From: Misgurnus anguillicaudatus
Lineage: Eukaryota > Chordata > Actinopteri > Cypriniformes > Cobitidae
Length of the DNA stretch: 64,000 nucleotides
Assembly (NCBI RefSeq): GCF_027580225.2
Contig: NC_073351.2
Location: 3,331,001 to 3,395,000 of the forward strand
Direction of reading: 5' to 3'
Positions 1 through 13,034 of the stretch are shown here, in pieces. The notes beneath the pieces are model-generated. The model worked only from the letters and a program-made list of their open reading frames with translations, searched no databases and had not been told where the DNA came from. Both the position numbers and the translations under genes were made by a program. The stretch's first letter is position 1. Every line of letters starts with the position of its first letter.

Positions 1-1282
1 GAGAGATACAAATAAAAAAGCAAAATATTAGACGCTGCCACATCAAGGGTCTGCATCGACCCATTCACAAGCGCACACAATGCTTATGAGTCAATTTTTG
101 TTGTTTCTGATGATTACTGTAATGGGAGTTTGAAAGATCAGCAGTCTTTCATAAGAAACAAAAGAATAAAGGCTGATTGTGGGATTATGAGGGAAGTTGG
201 ATTGTTGTGTGTGCTCGTTCAGCCTGGTGTTCTCTGTGTCTAAATATCAAATCTGCTTTCTAATCATAATGATTTGTGCTGGGCAGCTGAAACATGCTAT
301 TAATAAAACAAAAGTACAACCATTTTACAAAAAGTTCATGGACTATTATGGTTTTAATATCATATAAGAATTTTGTTTTTATAGAGAGTTGTGGCTTTAA
401 ACAAATTGGCTGGACAAGTTGGATTTAAGACATGAATGTTTTGTGATGCATGTGAAACCAAAGTTTATGTAAAATATTTGTATGAATATATTTAAATATT
501 CATGCAGAGCAGTGGTGGGGAATTCTGGTTCTGAAGGGGCCAATGATTATCCGCCCCAATGTAAAGTGTTGTCTTTTTAATATTGCTGTTTCCTGAATGT
601 ATTTAACTGCTTTATTTTTATTTATTTTTTTGCCCCTTACTCTTGGTAAAATTAGTGTAACAAGTAACATTCTGAAATTGTATTGTTTGAATATATACTC
701 TATTTAATTATTCACAAAATAAATATAGTATATTTCAAAGAACACCAATATGTACGAGAGTTTTTATGACATCACACAGCACATTTAATGTCACCACAAT
801 CGGGTTAAACACACAGGAAGGGACCGCATGTGAAAGTTATACAACTTTTATAAAATCTCTCTCTGCCTCTCTTTGTCTATCTATCTATCCATCCATCCCC
901 TAAAAAGCACTAGCAATCTCCACCTCCCCCTGTGTTGAGCTTTCTGCAATTAGCACTCTCAGTGAATATTGAAAGACATAAGAAGGATGGGCATCTTTAG
1001 CAAGAGAGCATCACTTCAAAGAAAGAACCGCTGGAGACAGACCACCTACAATATTTATTTCAGAACTTTGAGGTGTGACACTTCTATTTTCAGATAAGAA
1101 TCGGACAACCCCACGGCATTATATAGATATATTTATCTGTAAGTGTCTGTTTTTACAGTGTGTGTGGTGAGAACCTTTGCAGGAAAAACAATAACGGAGA
1201 AAAAAATGTAATTGCAACGTCATATTTAAAACTGAATAAAATTATAAAATGTGATATACATTTGTATTTCATTTCTTATAAC

Positions 1283-1288
<6 letters not shown>
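1..1288. other. Intergenic, nothing recognised
   Basis: AT-rich, with a short CTCTCTG/TCTATCTATC run near 860-895. No gene or element ends seen. Confidence 0.6.

Positions 1289-1338
<50 letters not shown>
1289..1338. repeat. (TA)n microsatellite
   Basis: About 25 uninterrupted TA units. It produces a spurious Ile/Tyr frame. Confidence 0.95.
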
Positions 1339-1343
<5 letters not shown>

Positions 1344-1784
1344 TATGTATACATAAATAAATATATATATAGACTTATGTATTTATTTATGTGAGTGAAA
1401 AGCAATTATTTTTCATTTATTATTATACGAATAACTAAAACACAAATTCAAAACAATTCAGAAAGACGACCAAAGCCATCCTGACCACAGACTGAATATT
1501 CTCCGAATGTCTTAGGATGTGGTTGGCCAAGTTCACTGTTATCAACAGTGTGTGCACAGACATGCATTTGTGTTTCTAATATGTTTAAATATAAAACAGG
1601 GCAACTAGAAGGAGTGGGGTGGAAATTTAATCAGGCAATTGCTGCCAATTAAACGTTTCACAAATGCCAGGTTTGTAATACAGCATATTTGTACCTGCAT
1701 ATGTTACGTGTAATGAGCTCTGAGTTTTATTACTGTGGCGCCTCGTCCGTTCTGTGACTTTCCGTGTTTGAGGGTGAGAACAAC

Positions 1785-1945
1785 AGGGGAAAGAGAGAGA
1801 GAGCTCGATCTGAAGCCTTAACCACATCCTCTAACACATCTGTCAGTAGCAACTGTGCTACCGAACCAAACACACACTCTCTCTCCCTCTCTGTCTCTCT
1901 CTCACACACACACACACACACGCATACACACACGTCTCATCACAC
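1785..1945. repeat. (GA)/(CT)/(CA) compound low-complexity tract
   Basis: GAGA run near 1795, CTCTCTC from about 1873 and CACACA from about 1900 to 1932, separated by a short unique segment. Confidence 0.9.
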
Positions 1946-2559
1946 ACACTAGAACTGTGAGTTCCGGGAAATCACATTAACATAAGTGTGACTGTCAACA
2001 AGCAGCAGCTAATCACTCACCATCTCGGTAGACTCAGGGCTGGAGAGAGACAGCACGCCTGATGAACTTTTATCATTGCATGGGATCAATGCATGCATGG
2101 CAAGGATTACATAAAAATGTAATATCATGTAAAGCAATGACTGGTGGAAGAAAAAAAGTGATTGTGAATGAATAATGACATTCATTTTAATCTGTCCCTC
2201 ACCAAAAGCTTTTGAATTGCATAAAGTGCCTACATAATAAGTGTTTTGTATAAATAATAAGCAGTGTGAATCTAACATCCATTATAATTTTTTGTTAAAA
2301 AAAACAATTTATGAATTCTTTAAAAAATAGTTTTGTGTTAGATGGCACGTCACACAGGCTTGGAGCTGACTTTGGATCTGCTAGGCAAAGGTCATGATGG
2401 GACTGAGAGAACAGTTTAAGAGATGATGTGCCATCTGAAAGGGCCATGGACACACTACAGTTCAAGGTGACATTTAAACATTTCAGATCTATGATTTTTA
2501 AACGGATGAATGATTTTTAGATGGCATGAAGTGTTTGATTGCCTGTGCTAAATATGATG

Positions 2560-3165
2560 TTAAAGGTAGGGTATCACATTTTGAAAAATGCTAACGGTAG
2601 CCGACTAGCAATGAAATCCCGATCCCACCCTCCATTCAAATCGCCATCCAAAGTCACGCCTCTTTCAAAACACATGAACACGCACAGATCAGACATCTCA
2701 TGTCTCATTCACCAGTAAGAAAACTTTGCAGTACAAAGTGAATAACACTTCCAAAATAACCAACATAAACAACTGGTTTACATCAGCACACTTTCTGTTG
2801 TCTTTCGTTTTGTGGCTCCTGTACAGGTTGTCAATTCAGCAGAAAAGTTTGCCATTTTCCCTCTGTTTACTGACAGGAGGTGAGCGCACGTGAACGCGCC
2901 GATGACGTATGGTGTCTGCGTGAACAAGCTGCGCGTTGGCATTCAAATTACGCTTACGAATGAGGGACAAAAAAGGCAACATCTGTTCGGACCGAGATGT
3001 ATGATCGGTTAGACATTTTTTGGTCCTACGCCTTTCACAGATGACATACATTTCTACAAATACATTTAAACAACTAAACATAGTGATTGCTATTAGGATG
3101 TGAGGAAACTTTTAACCAGCATAACAAAAAATGTTTCAGGATCAAATGTGATACCCTGCCTTTAA
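2560..3165. mobile_element. TTAA-flanked non-autonomous DNA transposon
   Basis: Termini AGGTAGGGTATCACATTT and AAATGTGATACCCTGCCT are inverted, and both abut TTAA (2560-2563, 3162-3165). About 600 bp, no transposase. TTAA duplications with AGG termini suggest a Kolobok-like family, although piggyBac also uses TTAA. Confidence 0.75.
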
Positions 3166-6100
3166 GATGCTAGATTGTTCTGGGTGGTTACTAATGCTAT
3201 ACAGTTGTTTAAAGTATCTTAAAGAGAAAGTGAAGTGAAATTGATGGAACAGCCAACTATTGTATTGTAAGAGGGGAAAGATTAAATGAACATAATCCAG
3301 TCTTCAGAAGGGTTCGTATAATGCAGGCACACACAATGGTAAACATTACTGTGTGCTAAGTTTATTTCAGAGCGTCCTTTCCATGTCGACACCAGACCAA
3401 CTACCCCACTCTGCTCTCCGCGCAATGCGCCACCGCACCAATACAATATGTATCCCCTAGACACCCAATAAACATTCAGAACAGTTGTCCCACTCATGCC
3501 TGTTTAAAAATAAAAATCTCACATTATACAGTAGTAATCCATACTTTGAATGTGACCTCTGCATTTAAACCCATCCAGTGATTAGTAAACCATGAACACA
3601 TAGAGCAGTGGGCAGCTTTCACTAGTGCTTGGGTAACCCAAAAAAACCCTACCCAACACTGACACTTAAACCAGAGTTCAGAAAAAATTACCCAGCCTTT
3701 TTTTGTAATGTGTATATTGGCGTAAACATTGATGTCCTTACACTAAATTAACAGATCAAACAGTCTAATTCTCATTGATGTCACAGCACACTTTTTGACA
3801 GTGTTGCAAGCAAAGCGTGACATAAAAAGAAAAGCGGCCAACGGTCATGGGGGCCCTTTTGCTGTCCTAAGGGGAAAACAGCTCTTCAAAGACATCAAAA
3901 CGCCTCTACAAGGTAAAGAAAATGATGATGTCATAAAGGCCTCTTTAAACATTTAACTGAAGGACTTTCACAGACAAGCTGTCCTCTTATGCCCACATAC
4001 TCCCAATTATTACAACCCACTCATATAAGAGCATCTAGAGAACAGCATTTCTTCCAGTTGGACCATTGTTTCAGACAAGACCATGTGTCCAAATCCCAGT
4101 AATAGGCAGACACCGTTGTCCTGTTACTGTCTCCGGTACTGTTACTGTTTGGTGCTGACTGCAAGCTGGTGGGACTGTCAGCCAAAGCAGGCTAGGCATC
4201 ATTGACTTTAAACTGCCACATTAAACTGTAGAAATCAGGCAAGACACACACCCATACACTTATGTTTTAAAGCGAGCAGCACAGCTGAATTATAGAGGTT
4301 GTGCATTCAATTAGAAAGATAGATGAAAATAAGGAGAGGCTAGTGTACTTTCTAGATGACCGCACAATCAGAACACGGATCTTCAGACATTGTTTAGCAT
4401 TTTTGTTCCGGTCTGATTCAGCAGAAAAATGGTCTATAGTGTATGGCACGAAGTGCCCACCTAGACCTAAAGAGAAATGCAAAGCAACTAGATGCAGTTT
4501 GTTGAATTTTTACATGCCAGTTGGAAAAATACAGTTTTAATCAATAAATGTGCCTAAATAATTACAAACCAGTGTGGGCCTGGGGTGTTTTTATTTGCGC
4601 TCTCGCTTTAATTGAGTGCAAGCAGCGCTGCAAAAATACACCTGGAGCCAAAACAATTGCAGCAGTGCTGCTTTAGCGCCGTTCATGCTATGCAAATACG
4701 TGCTAAAAACTTGTTAACATTGGCACCAAAAAAAGCGCGCTGCTTACGCGTGGGGTGTGAAACTGTCTTTACGGGTGGCACAGTGCCAGAACTGTTACAA
4801 CAAAAATGTCCCCAGTTTAAGCCTTTTTAAAGGTACAATTTGTAAGATATTTGCAGAAAAAAATCCCAAAACCACTAGGCCAGTGTTATATATTTTGCCC
4901 AGCAATAACTCGAATGTTTTCAACTACTTGTAAATGAGATTTAGTTAACATTGCAGAACATAACTTTCACAGTCATCGCAGTCCATAGACAGAATTACTT
5001 TTATACTGTACAACCTGTGCATTATATATGTCCTTCCTACCCCTTACCCAAGCTCTAAACCTAACGCTCACTTTTAACATTTGTACACATTTGCATAAAC
5101 ATCATTTAGTTTTTTTGAATAATAGTAGGTGGTTAAGACGTTTACTATCATTGTGGGCACCCAACAATGTATAAAAACCTGTACACACGCATACACATCC
5201 AGAAGTCCCTGAGGGCAAAGAGGGCACAGCTGGACAACTCAGATGAGGCTTTTTATGACAAATATTGATCCTCTTGCCAGGGTGCGGTGCAAAAACCATT
5301 CACAGACAGACAACAAAAATAACTGTAACCATATCACAACTTCCTGCCATAGGGAATGAATCTCCACATGTGCTATTTCTGTCCACGGCGGCGGGCTGAA
5401 CGCTAGAGACTCAAGCACAGGTCCTTTCTCTGGAGGTTTGTAAGTGTGTGTGTGGGAAAGCGTCGACACGTGGCAGATTACTGTAATAAGAGTGTGTAAG
5501 GGGCTAGGGGTATAAGGCCAAATTCTAGTACAAGTGAAATGAACTGCAAATAAGAGTGTGCGTCACAAAACAGCAGGGCTGATGAATTACAAACTGGAGC
5601 GTTGCATTTTAAAGGAACAGTAAAGAGGAAAATGAAGGGTGAAAGGTCTGCTAAAAGGTCTACTGCACATCTGTTACTGTATTATAGATCTTCCCAATAG
5701 CAGATAATAACTCAAACAAGCACAAGAAAAACTGTCTATACCTCACGTTTATGGTAAAAAATATAATCTTACAGGTAACTCAGCATACTTCTTTGAACTT
5801 AAAAAGCTTTCACACTGATTATTTACAAGTACCCTCTACCCCGCCATATGTTACAGATTTCATTTAATTACGATAATACTGGAGTCTTTGCCCAACAAAC
5901 TCCATTTAAGTAATAACATTTTCTCTCTTTATAATGTTCAGAGGATTTTTTAAGCCCAGACCCATTTAATTAAGTCAAGCATCAGTTAAGCAGCAGTCTG
6001 AAATGTTAAGTGAATCAAGTGTTCTGCACCCCATAATACAGAAATGTTATCATCAGTGTACAAGGATAGTATGTATAGTGTACAGTGTGCCATTTTAAAA

Positions 6101-7048
6101 GATTAAACATTTTACCTCGACAAGGCATCTTCAAAGTAATTTCTTTTGATTCTTCAAAACACTTGATAAGCTTTTTAAGAACCATTTATGCAATTATGTT
6201 TTTGCAAAAAGAAAAAGAGTTTGCCTTCATTTTAACGGGTTTCTGTATAATATTCGCTGCGTCTTATTTTGTAATGTTTTTTATAAAGTAAAATTTGACT
6301 GTTATTTCTTGAGGTGTAAAATGCAGTCATTTCTATTTTACTCTGCAATTACACTGTTGATGTGTTTATGTTACTGTGACGTCATGATGATGGTATTACG
6401 AGCTGGATTAATCACTTTTGTGAGGTACCCATACAAGTGTTTCAGTTTTGCTTTGAACAAATGCATTATGGAATAGCAAGTTGTAAGTTTTGGCCTCAAG
6501 CTTCAAGGAAAGAACGTTTTTACAGAAAATGTGGTAAACCTCAATAACATCACCATCACCATCATCATCTTCATTATTGACCCCAGCAAACATGTTTTAG
6601 CAAAGGCATCTCCAAGTCTAATAAAGAAGGATTTTAATGCAGAGCAGCTGTGCATGACTAGATTCAGAAAAAGTGCCACAAAACTTTTTTAAAAACTCTC
6701 TTCTTTTAGCTCTCCTCTTTTCTTTAAGATGAAACAAACCGAGTGGAGGATGCCACTTGGGTTTTAGTGCTGAAAGCTGACACTTCAACCAGTGACAACT
6801 CAAGGTTTTAAAAGAGAATTTGCAGTTTCTTCTGCAAATTTATTCGACTTTCCCACAAAATCCTACTGTATCTCCATTTTCGCGTGTAAAGAATTGCACT
6901 GAAAAGAATTCAATCTTCCACTGCCTTATATGCAAGAATATTTTTTATCAATAATTCTGCATTGGTTTTCCTACAAGATATTTTTCATAGCTTTAGTGCA
7001 CGATCAGCACTGATATAGCTCAGATTGTGCTTAATAGTGTAATACAGT
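3166..7048. other. Intergenic, no gene seen
   Basis: Short AT-rich frames only, none with a recognisable domain. A CACC/CATCATC-type run lies near 6550. The stretch 5020-5075 (CCTACCCCTTACCC, CTAAACCTAACGC) resembles the core of fish palindromic elements but has no arms. Confidence 0.5.
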
Positions 7049-7130
7049 CAGGGGCGTAGATTACGCGGGAGACATGTCCCGCCCACTTTTATTAAAAAAG
7101 TAAATTCAACCCCCGCACACTTTTATTGGA
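7049..7130. mobile_element. hAT-like terminus, fragment
   Basis: Begins CAGGGGCGTAGATTACGC, the form of hAT termini common in fish. No matching opposite end was found, so this is probably a truncated copy and its right limit is arbitrary. Confidence 0.35.
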
Positions 7131-7319
7131 GAGTTGTGTTCACGACATGTTGAGGTTTTAATGGAGAAAATGTACATAAATGCAAAATGATTTAACATTC
7201 AAAGAGACAAGATAGTCTATACATGACGTTCACATTTCCATGACAATCAGTCACTCACTTGTTACGTCATCATCACACACCCTCGCTCGCATCCACAACC
7301 CCGCGCTGTATCCAACATA

Positions 7320-7562
7320 TGAAGAGTTTCGTTGCAAAACGAGATAAATCCATTTTTTTACATTTTTGTCAAAACATGTTTATTATTATGTTATCATGTT
7401 ATTATTTTCTTTTATGGTGCTACTTAGCTGTATTTTTTAAGTTATGAAGGTTTAAAAAAAACTGCAGTTGCATTGAAATTAATTGGAATGCACAAACAAA
7501 AAACGTGATTTCTGAACAATTAAAAAAACGGTGGTTATCTCGTTTTGCAACGAAACTCTTCA
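7320..7562. mobile_element. TA-flanked MITE, copy 1
   Basis: Inverted ends TGAAGAGTTTCGTTGCAAAA and TTTTGCAACGAAACTCTTCA, flanked by TA on both sides (7318-7319, 7563-7564), 243 bp. A second copy at 32230-32464 matches along its whole length. The TA duplication points to the Tc1/mariner superfamily. Confidence 0.85.
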
Positions 7563-8111
7563 TATATAGAGGTTGCAATGAGTTCAAAGTGGCAAAAAAG
7601 TCTTTACGCAAGTTGGCATGTGGTATCCGAATTGTGTTTCACAATATAGAGTAACTCTGCCTGTTGCTCTTGTTGAATAATTAGCAAGTTTTGATGGAAA
7701 TTATAAGGAAAAAATTAACAAACGTTTACTTATTTTCTGTGTTTTTTTCTTAACTCTTTCATATAATCTTTTGTTTTAACACATATGTTATCAAAACCCT
7801 TCAAATAAAAATAATGTTAAACTAAGAATTTACAGTGTATACAGCATGTTTAACTCTGTCAATTGTACATAATATAATTCAATCAAGTGTGCTGATAGGA
7901 ACAATTAAAATTTATGAGGCGCTCTTTCAATATTCATCTTTCAAAAAAGAATAAAAATAAAAAAATACACAAGGGTTAACTGAAAAAAAAAGGTATAACA
8001 GTAGACCTTTCCCCCTCCCCCATTTCAGTGTAATCTGAGGTTTGTTATTCCCAGATAAAATATTTAAAAACAGTGTTTCAAGTTCAAGAATTTACTCATA
8101 GCCGTTTCTCC

Positions 8112-8350
8112 ATCCCTTATGAAATTTAACCATGATTTTACAACAGTTAAAAAAAAACATGGTTACTGTAGTAAACCCAGGTAGCCACAAAATGACCATG
8201 GTTTTTGACAACCATGGTTTTCACAAACCATAGTTAAGCCATGGTTAGTGTAGTAAAACCATGGTTTTGCTAATAGTAATCAATACACCAAAAAACCATG
8301 GTTACTACACTTTTACCACAATAAAACCATGGTTAATTTTCGTAAGGGAT
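8112..8350. mobile_element. Palindromic MITE rich in CCATGG repeats
   Basis: Ends ATCCCTTATGAAATTTAACC and GGTTAATTTTCGTAAGGGAT are inverted. The interior repeats AACCATGGTT-type palindromes in both orientations. No coding capacity and no clear target duplication. Confidence 0.75.
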
Positions 8351-8807
8351 AATAAGCAAAAGAGGCAGGTCTCTGAGGCCAGGGTCACCCCAAATTTAAT
8401 GTAGTACATCTACATAATGATTTTATACATGGAAGAGTGTGTATAGTATAAAGTATATGCTTATAATATAATATAGATACTATTTTAACAACAAAACTCA
8501 CTGACATGTTTTTATCTATGAAGTGATATTTTTACTGTATGATTAGGTGTGATTCACTGTGTTGGAGTGCACAATAGAAAATAGAGATTTTTAAATCTAG
8601 CCTTACATGATGTTTACAGCTATGCTAGTAATGCATGCAGTATAAACGGTTCCAGCAGCAACGACATAAACAAACTAACGGCTAAATGCATCTTCCAGTA
8701 GACTTCCTCATAGAATCAAAAACAAAAGAAACCTTATTAATACAGTAGTTTATTTCTGATGAAAAGAAAAATAATGACGAAGTAAATTGCCTTTGTATAT
8801 CATAGCT

Positions 8808-8987
8808 CAGTGGTTCCCAAACGTTTTCAGCGTACGGCCCCCCTTGTGTATGGTGCACTCCTTCGCGGCCCCCCAAAGAAAATTAGTGACAAAAAACTGT
8901 TCTAAAACTCAACATTTTAATAAAAAAACATTAAATTATAAAAAAGTAGTGCTTTTGGTTAGTAGCCTTAATTTTTTAAAACCACTG
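8808..8987. mobile_element. hAT-type MITE with perfect 8-bp duplication
   Basis: Termini CAGTGGTTCCCAAACG and AAAACCACTG, flanked by TCATAGCT on both sides (8800-8807, 8988-8995). 180 bp; internally deleted relative to the related element at 40323-40607. Confidence 0.85.
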
Positions 8988-8995
8988 TCATAGCT

Positions 8996-10307
8996 AATGC
9001 CTATCAGCTACTACACTGCGCTAATGTTACTGTGCAGCATGAATATATACAATGTTATCTACAGGTCCTTTAATTCCTGCCTGGTTGCCAAACATCCCCA
9101 CACAGTTGTGATCCATGCTTGTCACCTCCCCTCATCTTTAATAAACCAAAACATTTTATTTTTGCCAAGGTATTTGTTTCAGAGATCAGTTAAGTCACTA
9201 GCCAGGCCAATAAATAAATACAGACAGGAAGTTCACTTCGGTTCAGGTGTGTAACCGCGACAGCGTGTGTGTATCCGATGAAAACCGTCTATAGCAATAT
9301 TTATCAGGTAATGTTTAATAATCATGTGAAATGTGAAATAACCCCCGAAAGTAGCCTTGGCCACCGGATTTATAAACTCTAGTTCTGCCACTGCCTAGTA
9401 ATCTTTGTTTTAATTGTAATAATTGTATTCACCACACAAAAAAAATCCAAATGTATTTATTAAATGATTTACATCTGAAATATAGGAGAAATTGATGATC
9501 CTGTATATTTTATGTGACTGAAAATCAGGTCAAAAACCTAAGAAACTAAATATTTGTTATCCCTTCAAAATGTTTCCCTGCTGAACTTACATTAGCGTAT
9601 TTGATGTAAAATGTAAAGCTTTTTTGCAGTGAATATTGGCTTGTTTCCTTTATTTCTGAAATAGAGAGAAAGAAAGAACAGGGGAAAGGTTCACTATAAC
9701 CATATACGCAAAAAAGAGACAAACGAAAAGAGACAAAGGAGCAGAGAAAGCTTTGAAGTGTTTGTTAACTTTTCTTGTTTTTGAATGTCTAAAAAATCCC
9801 TTCAGCCCCCTCATACCTGACATACCTTTAACATCAGAGAAACACATTTCAAATAACATGCATACGTTTCAAAGCAAAAGTTAAAAAATGCACAGAAAAT
9901 GTTTAGTGAAGGGCTCTTTATTGACCGCTGTAATTTCTGGCCTCTTGTGTCTTGAAGTGTGTATTTATTCTGAGGGCATTATTAAAGCCGAGTACGCTCT
10001 TAAAAATTGCATCCTGTTATAAAACCAACAGCAGCCCCACAAAACGCTCATTTACTGCTGAAGATACTGAGTAACACTGAACACATTTACTGAAAGACCA
10101 ACGAGTGACTTCGTTTTAAATGAGGTTTACCTTTTCTGTTTAGCTTTAGGCAAGAAACCTAACCCTACTGTTGCTGATTTATTTAGACCCTGAATGTACA
10201 TATAGATTAAATTAAGACATTTTAAAATATATAAAGAGCTCAGATGCAAAACCCTCTAAGTGCGTCTGACATTTTTTCTTGTAAATGAGCAGGTTTTTAT
10301 CAGACTT
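8996..10307. other. Intergenic, nothing recognised
   Basis: No intact frame, RNA gene or element terminus found. Confidence 0.5.
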
Positions 10308-10480
10308 TTAAAGGTATAGTTCACCCAAAAATGAACATTTCTGTCATAATTTTCTCATCCTCATGTTGTTCTAAACCTGTACAGTATAAAATATATCTTC
10401 TTCATATTTTATTACAATACTTTGATAATATTTGTTTTCCTACTATGGAAGCCAATGGTTACAATCAGCTGTACCGGAAG
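10308..10480. mobile_element. Fragment of TTAA-type MITE
   Basis: Begins TTAAAGGTATAGTTCACCC and continues with the GTTGTTCTAAACCTG and CTACTATGGAAGCCAATGG segments of a family also seen at 24371 and 30033. The right half is missing. Confidence 0.7.
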
Positions 10481-10605
10481 TAAAGTTCGGATCCAGACGT
10501 GTATCCCGTCAGCGCACATGTTTTCGATGAAACCATCTATAGACAAAGATAAATTCCCACATATCTGCAATGCCTTTGATTATTTTATCAACTTCTCTGA
10601 TGGCA

Positions 10606-10664
10606 TACACACACACACCCACGCACGTGCATACACACACAAATGCATGCATGCACACACACAT
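10606..10664. repeat. (CA)n imperfect microsatellite
   Basis: CACACACACACCCACGCACG followed by further ACAC and GCATGCATGC segments. Confidence 0.9.
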
Positions 10665-10687
10665 TAAGTGTTTTAATGCAGTGACTT

Positions 10688-10825
10688 GCACTGGTCTTGG
10701 TCTTGACTTGGTCTCGGCCTGTCTTGGTCTTGGTCTTGACTTGGTCTTGACCCTTTAAATTCTTGGTCTTGTCTCGGCCTGTCTTGGACTTGACTTGGTC
10801 TCGGTTTAGGTGGTCTTGACTACAA
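10688..10825. repeat. TCTTGGTCTTGACT degenerate tandem repeat
   Basis: Units of 6-12 bp (TCTTGG, TCTTGACTTGG, TCTCGGCCTG) repeated to about 10825. A frequent fish low-complexity type. Confidence 0.85.
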
Positions 10826-10830
10826 CACTA

Positions 10831-13034
10831 CCCTCTGCAACAGGAAAGCACCATATATGATGGATAGTGTAAGGTACAACAAATCGTATTTGCTGAAATC
10901 TTTCTTTACACTTGCTGACATACACCTGATTGTAAATACAGCACACAAACCTCCAAATCCCTGTCACACGTGTGTGCTGGTATTAATCTACTACAGTGCT
11001 TTCACGGGTGTGTGGGCATTTGCTGTTAAAGTGTCAGGTGGACTCTCTACAGTCTGTGTGTAAGTGTAACCTTACTCGGTGTCTGCAGAAGTGCAATTAA
11101 TATCTGCACTCCCAATTTAGGTTGATGCTCCCACATGCACACACACAAACTACGAAGCATACAATAAAACTAAAATGAAAGATTATTAAAATAAAGAGAA
11201 TAAGTGAGATGATCAAAAAAGAGAATTGAATTAACTATACCGGAGATTTATATATTCATTCATTCATTTAAGCCAGAAGAAATGCAGGTATGCAAAGTCT
11301 GTACATATTTATAGCTAGCATGCATTCACACATTATTGTAACAAACCTAAGTACCCCATCATCAGTAAACATTTTTACTTTGCAGAAAATACAGCATCAT
11401 ATATAGTCATCCTGCTTTGAGTGTGTGTGGAGTTAATATACATTTTCTTAACAAAAAGAGGAAACCTACAGTACAGCACGCTGGTTCAGGTGTTTCTCTG
11501 GGCTAATGGTTGTCTTTGAAAATGACATTTGATGGTGGTAGATAGATAAAAGGTTCATAAATCCGTTGAAATAAAGTTCTGTGTAACATCAAGGAACAAT
11601 GGTATCAAAGCACACATTTTGGAGAAGTTAGGAAACTGTCTTGAAGAGTGACACACATTTGTGGGAGTTTCCACCCAGCACGTTGTAGGACAAGTACTAT
11701 TGGATTTTCTCATCCACCCACTTTAACCGCTTCACACCCGTGTCCGACTTAGTGATCAGCCCTAACGTGCTCACACACACATACGTATGAAAACGTCTCT
11801 CTGTGAAATAGCTAAAACCCTTACTTGCTTATTCATGGCATGACCTTCGAAAACACATACTTCTATATTCGGTTATGCCTGTTCTGGGTCAAGAACATTC
11901 ATAACGATAAAACAATGATTCATACCAATAGTATAAATGTCAAGCTACACCATCTTAATTAAATGGCTTCTCTGAACTTCTCTGAAAGAAATGGAAGAAT
12001 TTTAAAACCACAGTGCTTTAACCAGCATAGAGAGCCTTTCAGTTTCTCTTTGTGTTTTATGGAAAGTTGGTTAAAAGTTTGCATTCCACAACAGATGTCT
12101 GTTTCTTGGGAAGTAAAGGATCATTTGTTGTGGTTTTGCTTTACGAAGTTTGTTGCAATTGCATCATAATCCAGAGTGAGCTTGGACACAAACATGTAAT
12201 GAATTTCAATTGGCTGACAACAGACAATGAAATCAAAGGCAATGTGACCATTCAGAAGAGTTCTGATGGTTTCCTCTGTAATGGCACCCGTGAAATCAAC
12301 ATGCCACATATGCGCAGGACTGTCAAGTACAGGGGCTTTAAGGCTCTAACTCGATATGTGTGTCAAAACGTTGCCATCGTTTTCCCAAATAAAATGCACA
12401 AAAAATGAAGAATGAAGCGCCGGTCCTTTCAACCCCTGCAGCTGAATGCAGTCGTGACGGCCACGGCTCTAAATCATCTCTGCCTTAAGAGCTGCAAACA
12501 CACAAAGCCTTCCAGGCTTCGCACTTCAATATCCACAAACTGCAAAAGTTAAAGCCTCTGCTTTCAGCTGTCAAACTCAAATGCCGTTAATGCTCTAATA
12601 CGTGAGTTGTGTGACGTGCCATTTATTTTCTAATACGTAATAAAATGTTAGTGCTCACTAATAGCAGAGCTTGTGCCTGTCAACAGTTCGTTCTGGCTGA
12701 GAAACCAAACAAATGTGTCTGCGTTGACTCACTGGGATCGAATCATACAGCTTGTTCTAAAATAACTAGAGGTAATCTAAAATGACAAGTGAGATTTTGT
12801 TTATATTGTCTATAGTGTATAACACACATTCTTCATTATAAGACCGTTTTCTACTCTCCTGCAACTGGGACAGGCTGTTGAAACCATTTTAAATTGGGGA
12901 AAAGCATGCAGGATGTACATTTCTTTTAAAACTTTTCAGGTTTTTTTCAGTCATCTTTTATTACAACCATCATCAGGTCACATTCTCTTAATACAACAAT
13001 ATTGTATACATCTGTGTTGTATCACAGAGACTTT
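10831..13034. other. Intergenic, no gene seen
   Basis: A 118-codon frame at 12052-12408 has no recognisable domain or codon bias and is taken as chance. Confidence 0.5.

Noticed and set aside
12052..12408. 118-codon plus-strand frame
   Set aside because: No recognisable domain, no promoter or splice context, and the length is compatible with chance in 64 kb.
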